Positions 1 to 5,214 of a DNA stretch of 5,214 bases are shown piece after piece (position 1 is the first letter of the stretch; every line of letters begins with the position of its first letter). The notes beneath the pieces are model-generated. The model worked only from the letters and a program-made list of their open reading frames with translations. It was not told where the DNA came from and did not search any database. Origin of the DNA: Planctomycetota bacterium (GTDB taxonomy: Bacteria; Planctomycetota; Planctomycetia; Planctomycetales; Planctomycetaceae); NCBI GenBank assembly GCA_023429275.1, contig JAEYWB010000463.1:1-5214 (forward strand). Direction: 5' to 3'. The position numbers and the translations under genes are program-made.

Positions 1-1319
1 AGGTAACGGTTGGAGGTCGCGATCACGAGCCGGGTGACACCGAGCGTCAACAGGGGGAGCAGGATCCAGGTCCAGCGATGCCGCCGGATTGCACCAAGCA
101 GCAGCCAGTCGCCGGGACCGATCAGCAGGACGAACACTGCCAGGATCGTCGCCAGGAGCCATCCGGGGACAGGCCGGATCGAGGGCGGAAACAGGAACTC
201 GGCCGGAATCGTCCAGGGAGCCCGGGCCGCGAAGGTGCCGGGCAGCATCTGTTCGCTCTCATCGCGAGGGAGTCGTGCGATCTGGCCTCCCGGGACGAAG
301 GTCGATCGGTCGTTGCCGGAGAGTCTCCAGATCCACGCCAGGAGACTCCGCAGGCTCTCCTCGGCCTGAACATCTTCAGGCAGGGGCATCGGCCCGATGA
401 GAACGCCTCCTCGCCCCCATCCGGTGACAAACCGGTGGCATTCGAATTTCGGAGGATCCTCTCCGCGTTCGACTCTCCCCTTGGAATTCGTCACGAATCG
501 GGGGGGCTGGCCCGGTTGGGCGCCGTTTTCACGCCCGGCAGGCTTTCCGGCGAGGCCATTGAGCAGGTCGACGTGGTGCTCTCGGAGCGAGGTGGTCTCG
601 TCGATCTGCACGACCGCCGCCCCCCCCGCCTCGACCCAGGCCAGGAGTGCCGAGGTCTGGGATTCGTCCAGCGCAGCAAGATCCTGCCCCGGAATGTAAA
701 TGAGGTCGTAGGGGGTGAGGAAGTTGGGGTCCGCCGGAAACCGGTCCGGTTCAATCCAGCCGAGGAGAGCCTGGAGACGGTCGGGTTCGGCAACGCGGCT
801 TCGGGAGGGAGGAACGTAATTCTCGAAGTCGAGCCAGCGGGCGTCGGGAGCGTTCCGGTCCCGACGGACGGGCGAGAGGACGGTGCCGACGAAGAACGTC
901 CGCTTCGCCGACCCTGGCAGCCTCAGGAGTGACGGCTCCTGAGGGATCGCTCCCTCCGGCCCGAGGAACGTGAACCGGACATTCGCTTCATATTGAAATC
1001 GGTCCAGCGGAAATGGCGAGACGAGGAGGGTGGTCTCCTGCTTGCCTGGCGTCAGAACGACCGGCTCCAGGGTGTAGGTCCCCAGGTGGCGGCCTTCGAC
1101 GTCAAAATCGATCCGGAGCGCCCCTTTGATGATCCTGGAGTGGTCCGAGTGAATCACCAGTCGCAGCGGAATCGGCCCGTTGGTGCGGCTCTGAAACGAC
1201 GTCGCGTCGATCTCGATTCGGAGCGGAGACGCAGCCTCAGCGAGCGAGGCAAACAGCAAGAACGCGATCCCGCAGAGGTCTCCCAGGCCGAGTCGTCGCA
1301 CAGGCTGTCCCGAATCCAT
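1..1319 (-). CDS. Predicted exported membrane protein with amidotransferase-like domain (3' end outside window)
   Basis: The frame is open from ATG at 1319 to the left edge (439 codons plus 2 bases), with no stop. Residues about 1-31 form a signal peptide: a basic stretch (VRRLG), a hydrophobic core (GIAFLLFASL) and an A-x-A cleavage site (AEA). A beta-rich segment follows to about residue 140. From about 142 (FFVGTV) to 340 the pattern resembles the class I glutamine amidotransferase-like fold: YDLIYIPGQD near 204, then LLAWVEAGGAAVV, later GWGRGGVLIGP near 301-311. No catalytic Cys-His-Glu set is evident, so it is probably non-enzymatic. Two membrane helices follow, about 386-405 and 415-433, with LIGPGDWLLL around the end of the first. 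This layout recalls uncharacterised planctomycete membrane proteins, often found near MoxR-ATPase/DUF58 genes (recollection, not checked). An in-frame ATG at 1346 would add nine residues; neither start has a clear ribosome binding site. The function is unknown. Confidence 0.8.
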   Translation of the reverse strand, partial: MDSGQPVRRLGLGDLCGIAFLLFASLAEAASPLRIEIDATSFQSRTNGPIPLRLVIHSDHSRIIKGALRIDFDVEGRHLGTYTLEPVVLTPGKQETTLLVSPFPLDRFQYEANVRFTFLGPEGAIPQEPSLLRLPGSAKRTFFVGTVLSPVRRDRNAPDARWLDFENYVPPSRSRVAEPDRLQALLGWIEPDRFPADPNFLTPYDLIYIPGQDLAALDESQTSALLAWVEAGGAAVVQIDETTSLREHHVDLLNGLAGKPAGRENGAQPGQPPRFVTNSKGRVERGEDPPKFECHRFVTGWGRGGVLIGPMPLPEDVQAEESLRSLLAWIWRLSGNDRSTFVPGGQIARLPRDESEQMLPGTFAARAPWTIPAEFLFPPSIRPVPGWLLATILAVFVLLIGPGDWLLLGAIRRHRWTWILLPLLTLGVTRLVIATSNRY

Positions 1320-1558
1320 GCACCGCCCGTCCGTCAGGCCTCGCATCGGTTGCAAACGGTCGAGCCCAGGCCGGCCGCGCCCCTTTGAGATACGCTCAGT
1401 CTGCCGCGGCGCGTGAACGGATGCCACCGTGCCCGACAAACATTGTGGAAACTCGCTCGCCGCTGGGGTTGCGTCCTTATGCAGATTGGATACCGGAACC
1501 CGGCAACCTCCGGTTCCAGGCAATGTCGGCAGCCTTGCGGACGGACGCTGCCGCTTCG

Positions 1559-1590
1559 TTGACGAGCGAACTGTCAAACTTTGACGGTCA
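1559..1590. promoter_or_regulatory. TTGAC palindrome cluster, candidate operator
   Basis: A perfect odd-centred palindrome GTCAAA-C-TTTGAC lies at 1573-1585. It extends to 1570-1588 if one T/G mismatch is allowed. TTGACG occurs as a direct repeat at 1559-1564 and 1581-1586, a spacing of 22 bp or about two helical turns. A further TGAC-G-GTCA dyad spans 1582-1590. Overlapping symmetric and phased copies of one pentamer in a divergent promoter region suggest a binding site for a dimeric regulator. The regulator is not identified and the assignment is inference. Confidence 0.35.
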
Positions 1591-1647
1591 GCCAAACCCC
1601 GCCGCTCCGAACGATTCGTGACGGGGCTGCCGGCAGAATCGGTCGAT

Positions 1648-1670
1648 CTCTGTGTGACAGTCGCACGGAG
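1648..1670 (+). promoter_or_regulatory. Hairpin/dyad in the leader of the GlsB-like gene
   Basis: This 23-nt element is centred on A1659. Nine of eleven positions in the two arms are Watson-Crick complementary, and the two exceptions (T1651/G1667 and T1655/G1663) become G-U wobbles in RNA. As RNA it folds into a nine-pair stem (1648-1656 with 1662-1670) and a five-base ACAGU loop. The preserved G-U pairs favour an RNA hairpin over a DNA operator, though both are possible. The 3' arm contains GGAG of a GGAGG sequence (1667-1671). The element ends 39 bp before the ATG at 1710. No T-tract follows, so it is not a typical terminator. Confidence 0.45.
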
Positions 1671-1695
1671 GATGCGTGCGCGACCGCTTCACGCT

Positions 1696-1703
1696 GAGGG
1701 AAG
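1696..1703 (+). promoter_or_regulatory. Ribosome binding site of the GlsB-like gene
   Basis: GAGGGAAG lies six bases before the ATG at 1710, or ten counting from the end of its GAGG core. It supports 1710 over the internal in-frame ATG at 1731, which has no comparable purine-rich sequence at the right distance. Confidence 0.6.
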
Positions 1704-1709
1704 TGCGCG

Positions 1710-2117
1710 ATGACATTCGACGCCAATCTGATGACGTCTCTCGAAAAGGGGGCGCACGAAATCCTCCTGTGGGTCGGGTTTGGAACGATCGTCGGCCTGA
1801 CCGCCAAGGCGATCATGCCGGGCCGCGACCCCGGTGGGGCGATCGGAACGCTCGTCATGGGAGTGGTCGGAGCGGTGATCGGCTGCGGGTCGCTCTCCTT
1901 CTTCCTGAAGGACGTCAAGATCTCGCCGATCAGCTCCTGGGGCTTCGTCGCTTCGACCGCCGGGGCGTTTCTCCTCCTGGCATGTTACAAGCTCTTTGCC
2001 GGGTCGTTCATCCGTGAGACTGAGGATCGGTGGATCCAGCTCGACAAGCCGCGCCGTCGGCGGAGCGGCGGGACCGTGACCCGGGAGGTCTGGACGGACG
2101 CCCGCCGCGCAGGCTGA
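1710..2117 (+). CDS. GlsB/YeaQ/YmgE family stress-response membrane protein
   Basis: This is a 135-residue integral membrane protein of the transglycosylase-associated family (Pfam PF04226). Three hydrophobic segments are visible, about residues 17-35, 44-66 and 77-97. The family signature lies after the first helix as AKAIMPGRDPGG (residues 32-43), followed by the glycine-rich helix IGTLVMGVVGAVIG (45-58). Members are usually about 80-100 residues; the excess here is a short N-terminal extension and a hydrophilic C-terminal tail (98-135) with an RRRR run at 115-118, which should face the cytoplasm under the positive-inside rule. In enterobacteria relatives are induced by general stress, but the biochemical role is not established, and the name transglycosylase-associated implies no enzyme activity. 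It is divergent from the gene at 1-1319 and is preceded by a leader hairpin. An inverted repeat begins one base after its stop codon. Confidence 0.9.
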   Translation: MTFDANLMTSLEKGAHEILLWVGFGTIVGLTAKAIMPGRDPGGAIGTLVMGVVGAVIGCGSLSFFLKDVKISPISSWGFVASTAGAFLLLACYKLFAGSFIRETEDRWIQLDKPRRRRSGGTVTREVWTDARRAG

Positions 2118-2118
2118 G

Positions 2119-2177
2119 TTCCCTGCGTTGCTGCTGGTCCCCACCTCGCCATCGGACGCCCGTCGCTTCGCAGGGAA
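2119..2177 (+). terminator. Inverted repeat immediately downstream of the GlsB-like gene, possible terminator
   Basis: A perfect 9-bp inverted repeat, TTCCCTGCG (2119-2127) and CGCAGGGAA (2169-2177), starts one base after the TGA at 2115-2117. The 41-base loop contains a smaller possible stem, GTCC (2137-2140) with GGAC (2154-2157). No T-run follows, so it is not a classic intrinsic terminator. Its position suggests transcription termination or protection of the mRNA 3' end. The sequence shows the repeat; the function is inferred. Confidence 0.4.
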
Positions 2178-2221
2178 GCCGTTCAAGGGCCAGGTTTAAG
2201 CGTCTGTACCGTTCGGTGCTC

Positions 2222-2241
2222 GCCAGGCCATAGGACCTGGC
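2222..2241. repeat. Hairpin GCCAGG/CCTGGC
   Basis: The arms GCCAGG (2222-2227) and CCTGGC (2236-2241) are exactly complementary with an eight-base loop. The adjoining CC (2228-2229) and GG (2233-2234) could lengthen the stem if A2235 is bulged. No T-tract follows on either strand. Confidence 0.3.
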
Positions 2242-2276
2242 ACATGAGGGATTCTTTGCGCCTGAGCGCCCATCGC

Positions 2277-2295
2277 GACGACCGATGAGGTCGTC
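2277..2295. repeat. Seven-base-pair GC-rich hairpin
   Basis: GACGACC (2277-2283) and GGTCGTC (2289-2295) form a perfect stem around the five-base loop GATGA. A second, looser stem follows at 2303-2308 (GCGTCC) with 2320-2325 (GGACGC). Together with 2222-2241 these make three tandem stem-loops in about 100 bp, on the glucosidase side of the gap. The role is unknown: a structured RNA, a diffuse terminator region, or chance in GC-rich DNA. Confidence 0.35.
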
Positions 2296-2463
2296 CTGCG
2301 GAGCGTCCATCTCTGAACAGGACGCGAGAATCGCGGCATCATCGCAGAAGATGTTGATGCGTCTCGCTCGATCCGCGACGTGCCCTTCGAGCCGTGGCGC
2401 GGAATCGATCAGAGATGCAAGCCAGAAGCCACCGGTCACTCCCCCATCGGTAAGGCATTCGGT

Positions 2464-2481
2464 TAGGAAATATCCTAGGAT
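2464..2481. repeat. AT-rich overlapping palindromes
   Basis: TAGGA (2464-2468) and TCCTA (2473-2477) form a stem with an AATA loop. The perfect 10-bp palindrome ATCCTAGGAT (2472-2481) overlaps it, so the GGA/TCC unit occurs three times in alternating orientation. The surrounding bases are the most AT-rich patch of this spacer. This could be an operator or the edge of an old insertion; nothing confirms either. Confidence 0.3.
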
Positions 2482-2603
2482 GTCTTGATTAAGGAATCGT
2501 CGGCAGGGGTGTTTCGCTCGCGCCCGCCTGGACGAGTCTTGTCTCGCAATTCGCCTGTTTCGCGTCACGCACGCGTTCGGTTCGGAACCCGGCAGGCGGG
2601 CAT

Positions 2604-2608
2604 GAGGA
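2604..2608 (+). promoter_or_regulatory. Ribosome binding site setting the TTG start of the glucosidase
   Basis: GAGGA ends six bases before TTG at 2615, an ideal spacing. The reading frame has a TGA at 2603-2605, so translation cannot begin farther upstream. No in-frame ATG precedes the conserved N-terminal motif around residue 25, which leaves TTG 2615 or, less likely, TTG 2627. Confidence 0.65.
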
Positions 2609-2614
2609 ACTGCG

Positions 2615-5214
2615 TTGAGCTCAAATTTGGAATCGGCCGAGGCGTCCCGCCTCGCGGCAGAGGCGAATCAGGATCCGGGAGCGAACTGGAAGCGGTGGGG
2701 AACCTATCTGGCGGACCGCCAGTGGGGGACGGTGCGCGAAGACTTTTCGACGAACGCCTTCCCCTGGACTCACTTCACGCACGATGACGCCGTCTGGCGG
2801 GCCTATCGCTGGGGGGATGACGGCCTCCTTGGATGGAGCGACCGCCAGGGGCGGCTCTGCTTTGCCCTCGCTCTCTGGAACGGCGTCGATCCGATTCTCA
2901 AGGAACGTCTCTTCGGCGTGACCGGTCCCGAGGGGAACCACGGCGAAGACGTCAAGGAATGCTATTTCCACCTCGACGCCACCCCGACGCACTCCTACTG
3001 CAAAGCCCTCTACAAGTATCCGCAGGCCCGGTTCCCTTACGACGAGATCCGGACCGAGAACGCCAAGCGGGGTCGCCACGACCGCGAGTTCGAGCTGATC
3101 GATACGGCGATCTTCGATTCCAACCGGTATTTCGACATCTTCATCGAGTACGCCAAGGCGTCGCCGGAAGACGTCGCGATCCGCGTCACGATCCACAACC
3201 GGGGCGACAAGAAGGCGCCCCTCACGGTCCTCCCCTCCCTCTGGTTCCGCAACACCTGGGCGTGGAAAGGGAGCTACGAGTACGACACCCGGAAGCCGCG
3301 GATTCAGGCGGGGGCGTCCGACCATATCGTGGCCGAACATGAATCACTCGGCCGATTTGTGCTGCGGGCCGACCGGGATCCGCTGGGAAGGCTTCCGAAG
3401 TGGCTGTTCACCGAGAACGACACCAACACTCTTCGCGCCCAGGGGAAGGAAGGAAGTTCTCCCTCGTGCAAGGACGCCTTCCATCAGTACGTCGTCCAGC
3501 GGCGGCTGACCGCCGTCAACCCGAAGCCCGCGGGGACGAAGGCGGCCGGCCTCTACAAGCTGGAGATCGAGGCTGGTTCGTCGGTCGAACTGCGTTTTCG
3601 ACTCACGGCGGAAGAGGTTCCGCTGCTCGAAGCCTTTGACGAGACCTTCACGCAGGTCTTCACGGACCGGATTGCCGAGGCCGACGCGTTCTACGCCGAG
3701 AGGACGCCCCCCGGAATCTCGGAAGACGAGCGCCGCGTCCTTCGACAGGCGAACGCGGGCCTCCTCTGGACGAAGCAGTTCTACTACTACGCCGTCGCCG
3801 ACTGGCTCAAGGAGGCTCCCGAACGGGTCCACGCGCACGACTGGTCCGAGCGGACCCGCAACGAGGACTGGTCGCACCTGTTCAACCGCGACGTCCTGTC
3901 GATGCCCGACAAGTGGGAATACCCCTGGTACGCCGCGTGGGACAGCGCGTTCCACATGATCCCGTTTTCCGGCATCGATCCCAACTTCGCCAAGGAGCAG
4001 CTCATCCTGTTCCTCCGCGAGTGGTACATGCACCCCAACGGGCAGATCCCGGCTTACGAATGGAACTTCAGCGACGTCAATCCCCCCGTTCACGCCTGGT
4101 CCTGCTGGCGGGTCTACCAGATGACGGCAAAGAACGGGAAACGGGACCGCGAGTTCCTCGCCCGGTGCTTCCAGAAGCTGCTGCTCAACTTCACCTGGTG
4201 GGTCAACCGCAAGGACGTCCGGGGGAGGCACGTCTTTACCGGCGGCTTCCTCGGGCTCGACAACATCGGGATCTTCGACCGCTCGAAGCCGCTGCCGACC
4301 GGGGGACACCTCGAGCAGGCAGACGGCACCGCCTGGATGGCGTACTACTGCTCGAGCATGCTCTCGATCGCCTTCGAGCTGGCGGACGGCAACCCCGCGT
4401 ATGAGGATGTCGCCTCGAAGTTCTTCGAACACTACATGAACATCGCCGCGGCGATGAACTCGCTCGATGGCACAGGTCTGTGGGATGAGCAGGACGGCTT
4501 CTACTACGACCATCTCCACATCGACCGGAAGAACATTCCGCTCCGGATCCGGTCGATCGTCGGCATCGTGCCGCTGTTCACGGTGGATGTCCTGTTCGAC
4601 CGGGTCATCAACAAGCTTCCCGGCTTTCAGAAACGGATGAAGTGGTTCCTCGACCACCGCCGCGACGTGATCGACTCCATGACCTACATGGAGAAGCAGA
4701 GCGGCGAATCGGAAGAGCAGGCCGGCCTGCGGCTCCTCGCGATCCCGACGCGGCAGCAGCTCGAGCGGATCCTGCGGTACGTGCTCGACGAGAACGAGTT
4801 CCTCTCTCCCTACGGCATCCGGTCCCTCTCGAAGTTCCACGAGCAGAACCCGTTCGTGTTCAACGTTCACGGGAGCGAGATGCGGGTCCAGTATGTCCCG
4901 GGCGAATCAGACAGCGGGATGTTCGGCGGCAACTCCAACTGGCGAGGGCCGGTCTGGTTTCCGCTCAACTACATCCTGATCGAGGCCTTCGAGCGGTATC
5001 ACCAGTTCTACGGTGACGAACTGCGGGTCGAGTGCCCTACCGGCTCGGGAGTTTTCATGAACCTGAGAGAGGTGGCGAACGAGATCCGCAGCCGGCTTCT
5101 GAAACTGTTCCTCATGAACGAGTCGCGACAGCGGCCCTGCTACTCGCGCAACAACCGTTTCATCGACGATCCCCACTGGCAGGACCTCGTGCTGTTCTAC
5201 GAATACTTCCACGG
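2615..5214 (+). CDS. GH63-like alpha-glucosidase, cytoplasmic (C-terminus outside window)
   Basis: The frame is open for 866 codons plus 2 bases to the right edge. It matches the long bacterial glucosidases of glycoside hydrolase family 63, whose (alpha/alpha)6-barrel domain inverts alpha-glycosidic bonds. The N-terminal region begins NWKRWGTYLADRQWGTVRED (from residue 24), with GNHGEDVKE at 107-115 in a mainly beta domain. The barrel carries WDSAFH (442-447), EWNFSDVNPP (from 482), GLDNIG around D549, and GGHLEQADGTAWMA (563-576). Near the end comes ESDSGMFGGNSNWRGPVWFP (764 onward, with N773, W776 and R777). By analogy with the family, D443 is the likely general acid and E764 or a neighbouring acidic residue the base; this is inferred, not aligned. 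There is no signal peptide, so the enzyme should be cytosolic. The substrate is unknown: smaller relatives act on mannosylglycerate, glucosylglycerate or alpha-glucosides. The family usually runs about 880-900 residues, so little is missing. No frameshift or missing motif was seen. Confidence 0.92.
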   Translation, partial: MSSNLESAEASRLAAEANQDPGANWKRWGTYLADRQWGTVREDFSTNAFPWTHFTHDDAVWRAYRWGDDGLLGWSDRQGRLCFALALWNGVDPILKERLFGVTGPEGNHGEDVKECYFHLDATPTHSYCKALYKYPQARFPYDEIRTENAKRGRHDREFELIDTAIFDSNRYFDIFIEYAKASPEDVAIRVTIHNRGDKKAPLTVLPSLWFRNTWAWKGSYEYDTRKPRIQAGASDHIVAEHESLGRFVLRADRDPLGRLPKWLFTENDTNTLRAQGKEGSSPSCKDAFHQYVVQRRLTAVNPKPAGTKAAGLYKLEIEAGSSVELRFRLTAEEVPLLEAFDETFTQVFTDRIAEADAFYAERTPPGISEDERRVLRQANAGLLWTKQFYYYAVADWLKEAPERVHAHDWSERTRNEDWSHLFNRDVLSMPDKWEYPWYAAWDSAFHMIPFSGIDPNFAKEQLILFLREWYMHPNGQIPAYEWNFSDVNPPVHAWSCWRVYQMTAKNGKRDREFLARCFQKLLLNFTWWVNRKDVRGRHVFTGGFLGLDNIGIFDRSKPLPTGGHLEQADGTAWMAYYCSSMLSIAFELADGNPAYEDVASKFFEHYMNIAAAMNSLDGTGLWDEQDGFYYDHLHIDRKNIPLRIRSIVGIVPLFTVDVLFDRVINKLPGFQKRMKWFLDHRRDVIDSMTYMEKQSGESEEQAGLRLLAIPTRQQLERILRYVLDENEFLSPYGIRSLSKFHEQNPFVFNVHGSEMRVQYVPGESDSGMFGGNSNWRGPVWFPLNYILIEAFERYHQFYGDELRVECPTGSGVFMNLREVANEIRSRLLKLFLMNESRQRPCYSRNNRFIDDPHWQDLVLFYEYFH

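Larger units (their letters stand above)
1320..1709. promoter_or_regulatory. Divergent intergenic region between the membrane protein gene and the GlsB-like gene
   Basis: This 390-bp spacer separates two divergently transcribed genes and must hold both of their promoters. I found no convincing sigma-70 pair on either strand: TTGACG occurs at 1559 and 1581, but neither has a good -10 element at 16-18 bp. Short frames here have no family resemblance and no ribosome binding site. The region does contain a hairpin with stems GGAACC (1495-1500) and GGTTCC (1512-1517), the TTGAC palindrome cluster at 1559-1590, and a strong dyad at 1648-1670. It is noticeably less GC-biased around 1440-1600 than the flanking genes, as expected of regulatory DNA. 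Confidence 0.6.
2118..2614. other. 497-bp intergenic region without a convincing gene
   Basis: No reading frame here has a recognisable family, a ribosome binding site or the strong GC bias at third positions seen in the neighbouring genes. The longest frame is on the minus strand, about 2008-2568. It overlaps the 3' end of the GlsB-like gene and looks non-coding or decayed. The region is rich in short inverted repeats: 2119-2177, 2222-2241, 2277-2295, 2303-2325, 2464-2481 and 2579-2589. A local AT-rich patch lies at about 2455-2500. No good sigma-70 promoter for the glucosidase gene was found, although one should lie here. Confidence 0.6.

Noticed and set aside
491..496. Apparent frameshift or stop in the minus-strand gene near a run of seven G (plus strand)
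   Set aside because: Careful counting of the homopolymer at 500-506 keeps the frame open through RFVTNSKG into the conserved downstream part. The apparent stop came from dropping one base in the run.
78..932. 284-residue plus-strand open frame
   Set aside because: It lies antisense to the signal-peptide/membrane protein gene on the minus strand. Its translation is low-complexity and rich in Arg, Gly and Pro with no family resemblance, as expected for a shadow of GC-rich coding DNA.
1559..1610. Sigma-70 promoter with TTGACG as -35
   Set aside because: Neither copy (1559 or 1581) has a recognisable -10 hexamer at 16-18 bp.
1385..1621. 78-residue plus-strand open frame in the divergent spacer
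   Set aside because: It has no ribosome binding site, no recognisable motif or membrane segment, and it spans the candidate operator.
1653..1665. TGTGA...TCGCA as a CRP-type binding site
   Set aside because: The half-sites are only three bases apart and the second is imperfect; a CRP site needs six. The longer wobble-tolerant hairpin explains the symmetry better.
1676..2017. Plus-strand frame beginning at GTG 1676 behind GGAGG
   Set aside because: It overlaps the GlsB-like gene almost entirely in another frame and has a biased Arg/Asp/Gly composition without family features. The GlsB-like frame is clearly the real one.
2621..4870. Long minus-strand open frames (239 and 508 residues) in the same frame, antisense to the glucosidase
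   Set aside because: The plus strand encodes a GH63-like enzyme with many recognisable motifs throughout. The antisense frame stays open because of GC-biased third positions, and its translation is a Val/Glu/Arg/Pro-rich shadow.

Overview
The window is GC-rich bacterial DNA carrying three protein-coding genes, two of them cut by the window edges. The best guess for the source is a planctomycete. This is an inference from high GC, weak Shine-Dalgarno signals, a long cytoplasmic GH63-like glucosidase, and a membrane protein with an N-terminal export signal, an amidotransferase-like fold and a Gly-Pro-Gly-Asp motif after its first C-terminal membrane segment. No rRNA, tRNA or other taxonomic marker is present to prove it.

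Layout. (1) Positions 1-1319, minus strand: the first 439 codons of a predicted exported/membrane-anchored protein that runs off the left edge. (2) Positions 1320-1709: a 390-bp divergent intergenic region. It holds a TTGAC-rich palindromic cluster near 1559-1590 and a strong 23-nt hairpin at 1648-1670, just ahead of the next gene. (3) Positions 1710-2117, plus strand: a GlsB/YeaQ/YmgE (transglycosylase-associated) small membrane protein of 135 aa. (4) Positions 2118-2614: a 497-bp region with no convincing gene. It contains a 9-bp inverted repeat right after the GlsB stop codon, several further hairpins, and a locally AT-rich palindromic patch near 2464-2481. (5) Positions 2615-5214, plus strand: a long GH63-like glucosidase starting at TTG behind a good ribosome binding site. 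It is complete at its N-terminus and cut at the right edge, probably within a few tens of residues of its end.

The two plus-strand genes are about 500 bp apart with structured DNA between them, so they are probably separate transcription units. The minus-strand gene and the GlsB-like gene are divergent and could share regulation from the 390-bp spacer. A common theme is not demonstrable; cell-envelope or stress physiology for the left pair and alpha-glycoside metabolism for the right gene is the most that can be said.

I see no defence system, CRISPR array, intact insertion sequence or clearly new multi-gene system. The points worth a second look are the intergenic structures: the 5' hairpin of the GlsB-like gene with an overlapping mini-ORF, the TTGAC palindrome cluster, and the hairpin-rich gap before the glucosidase.
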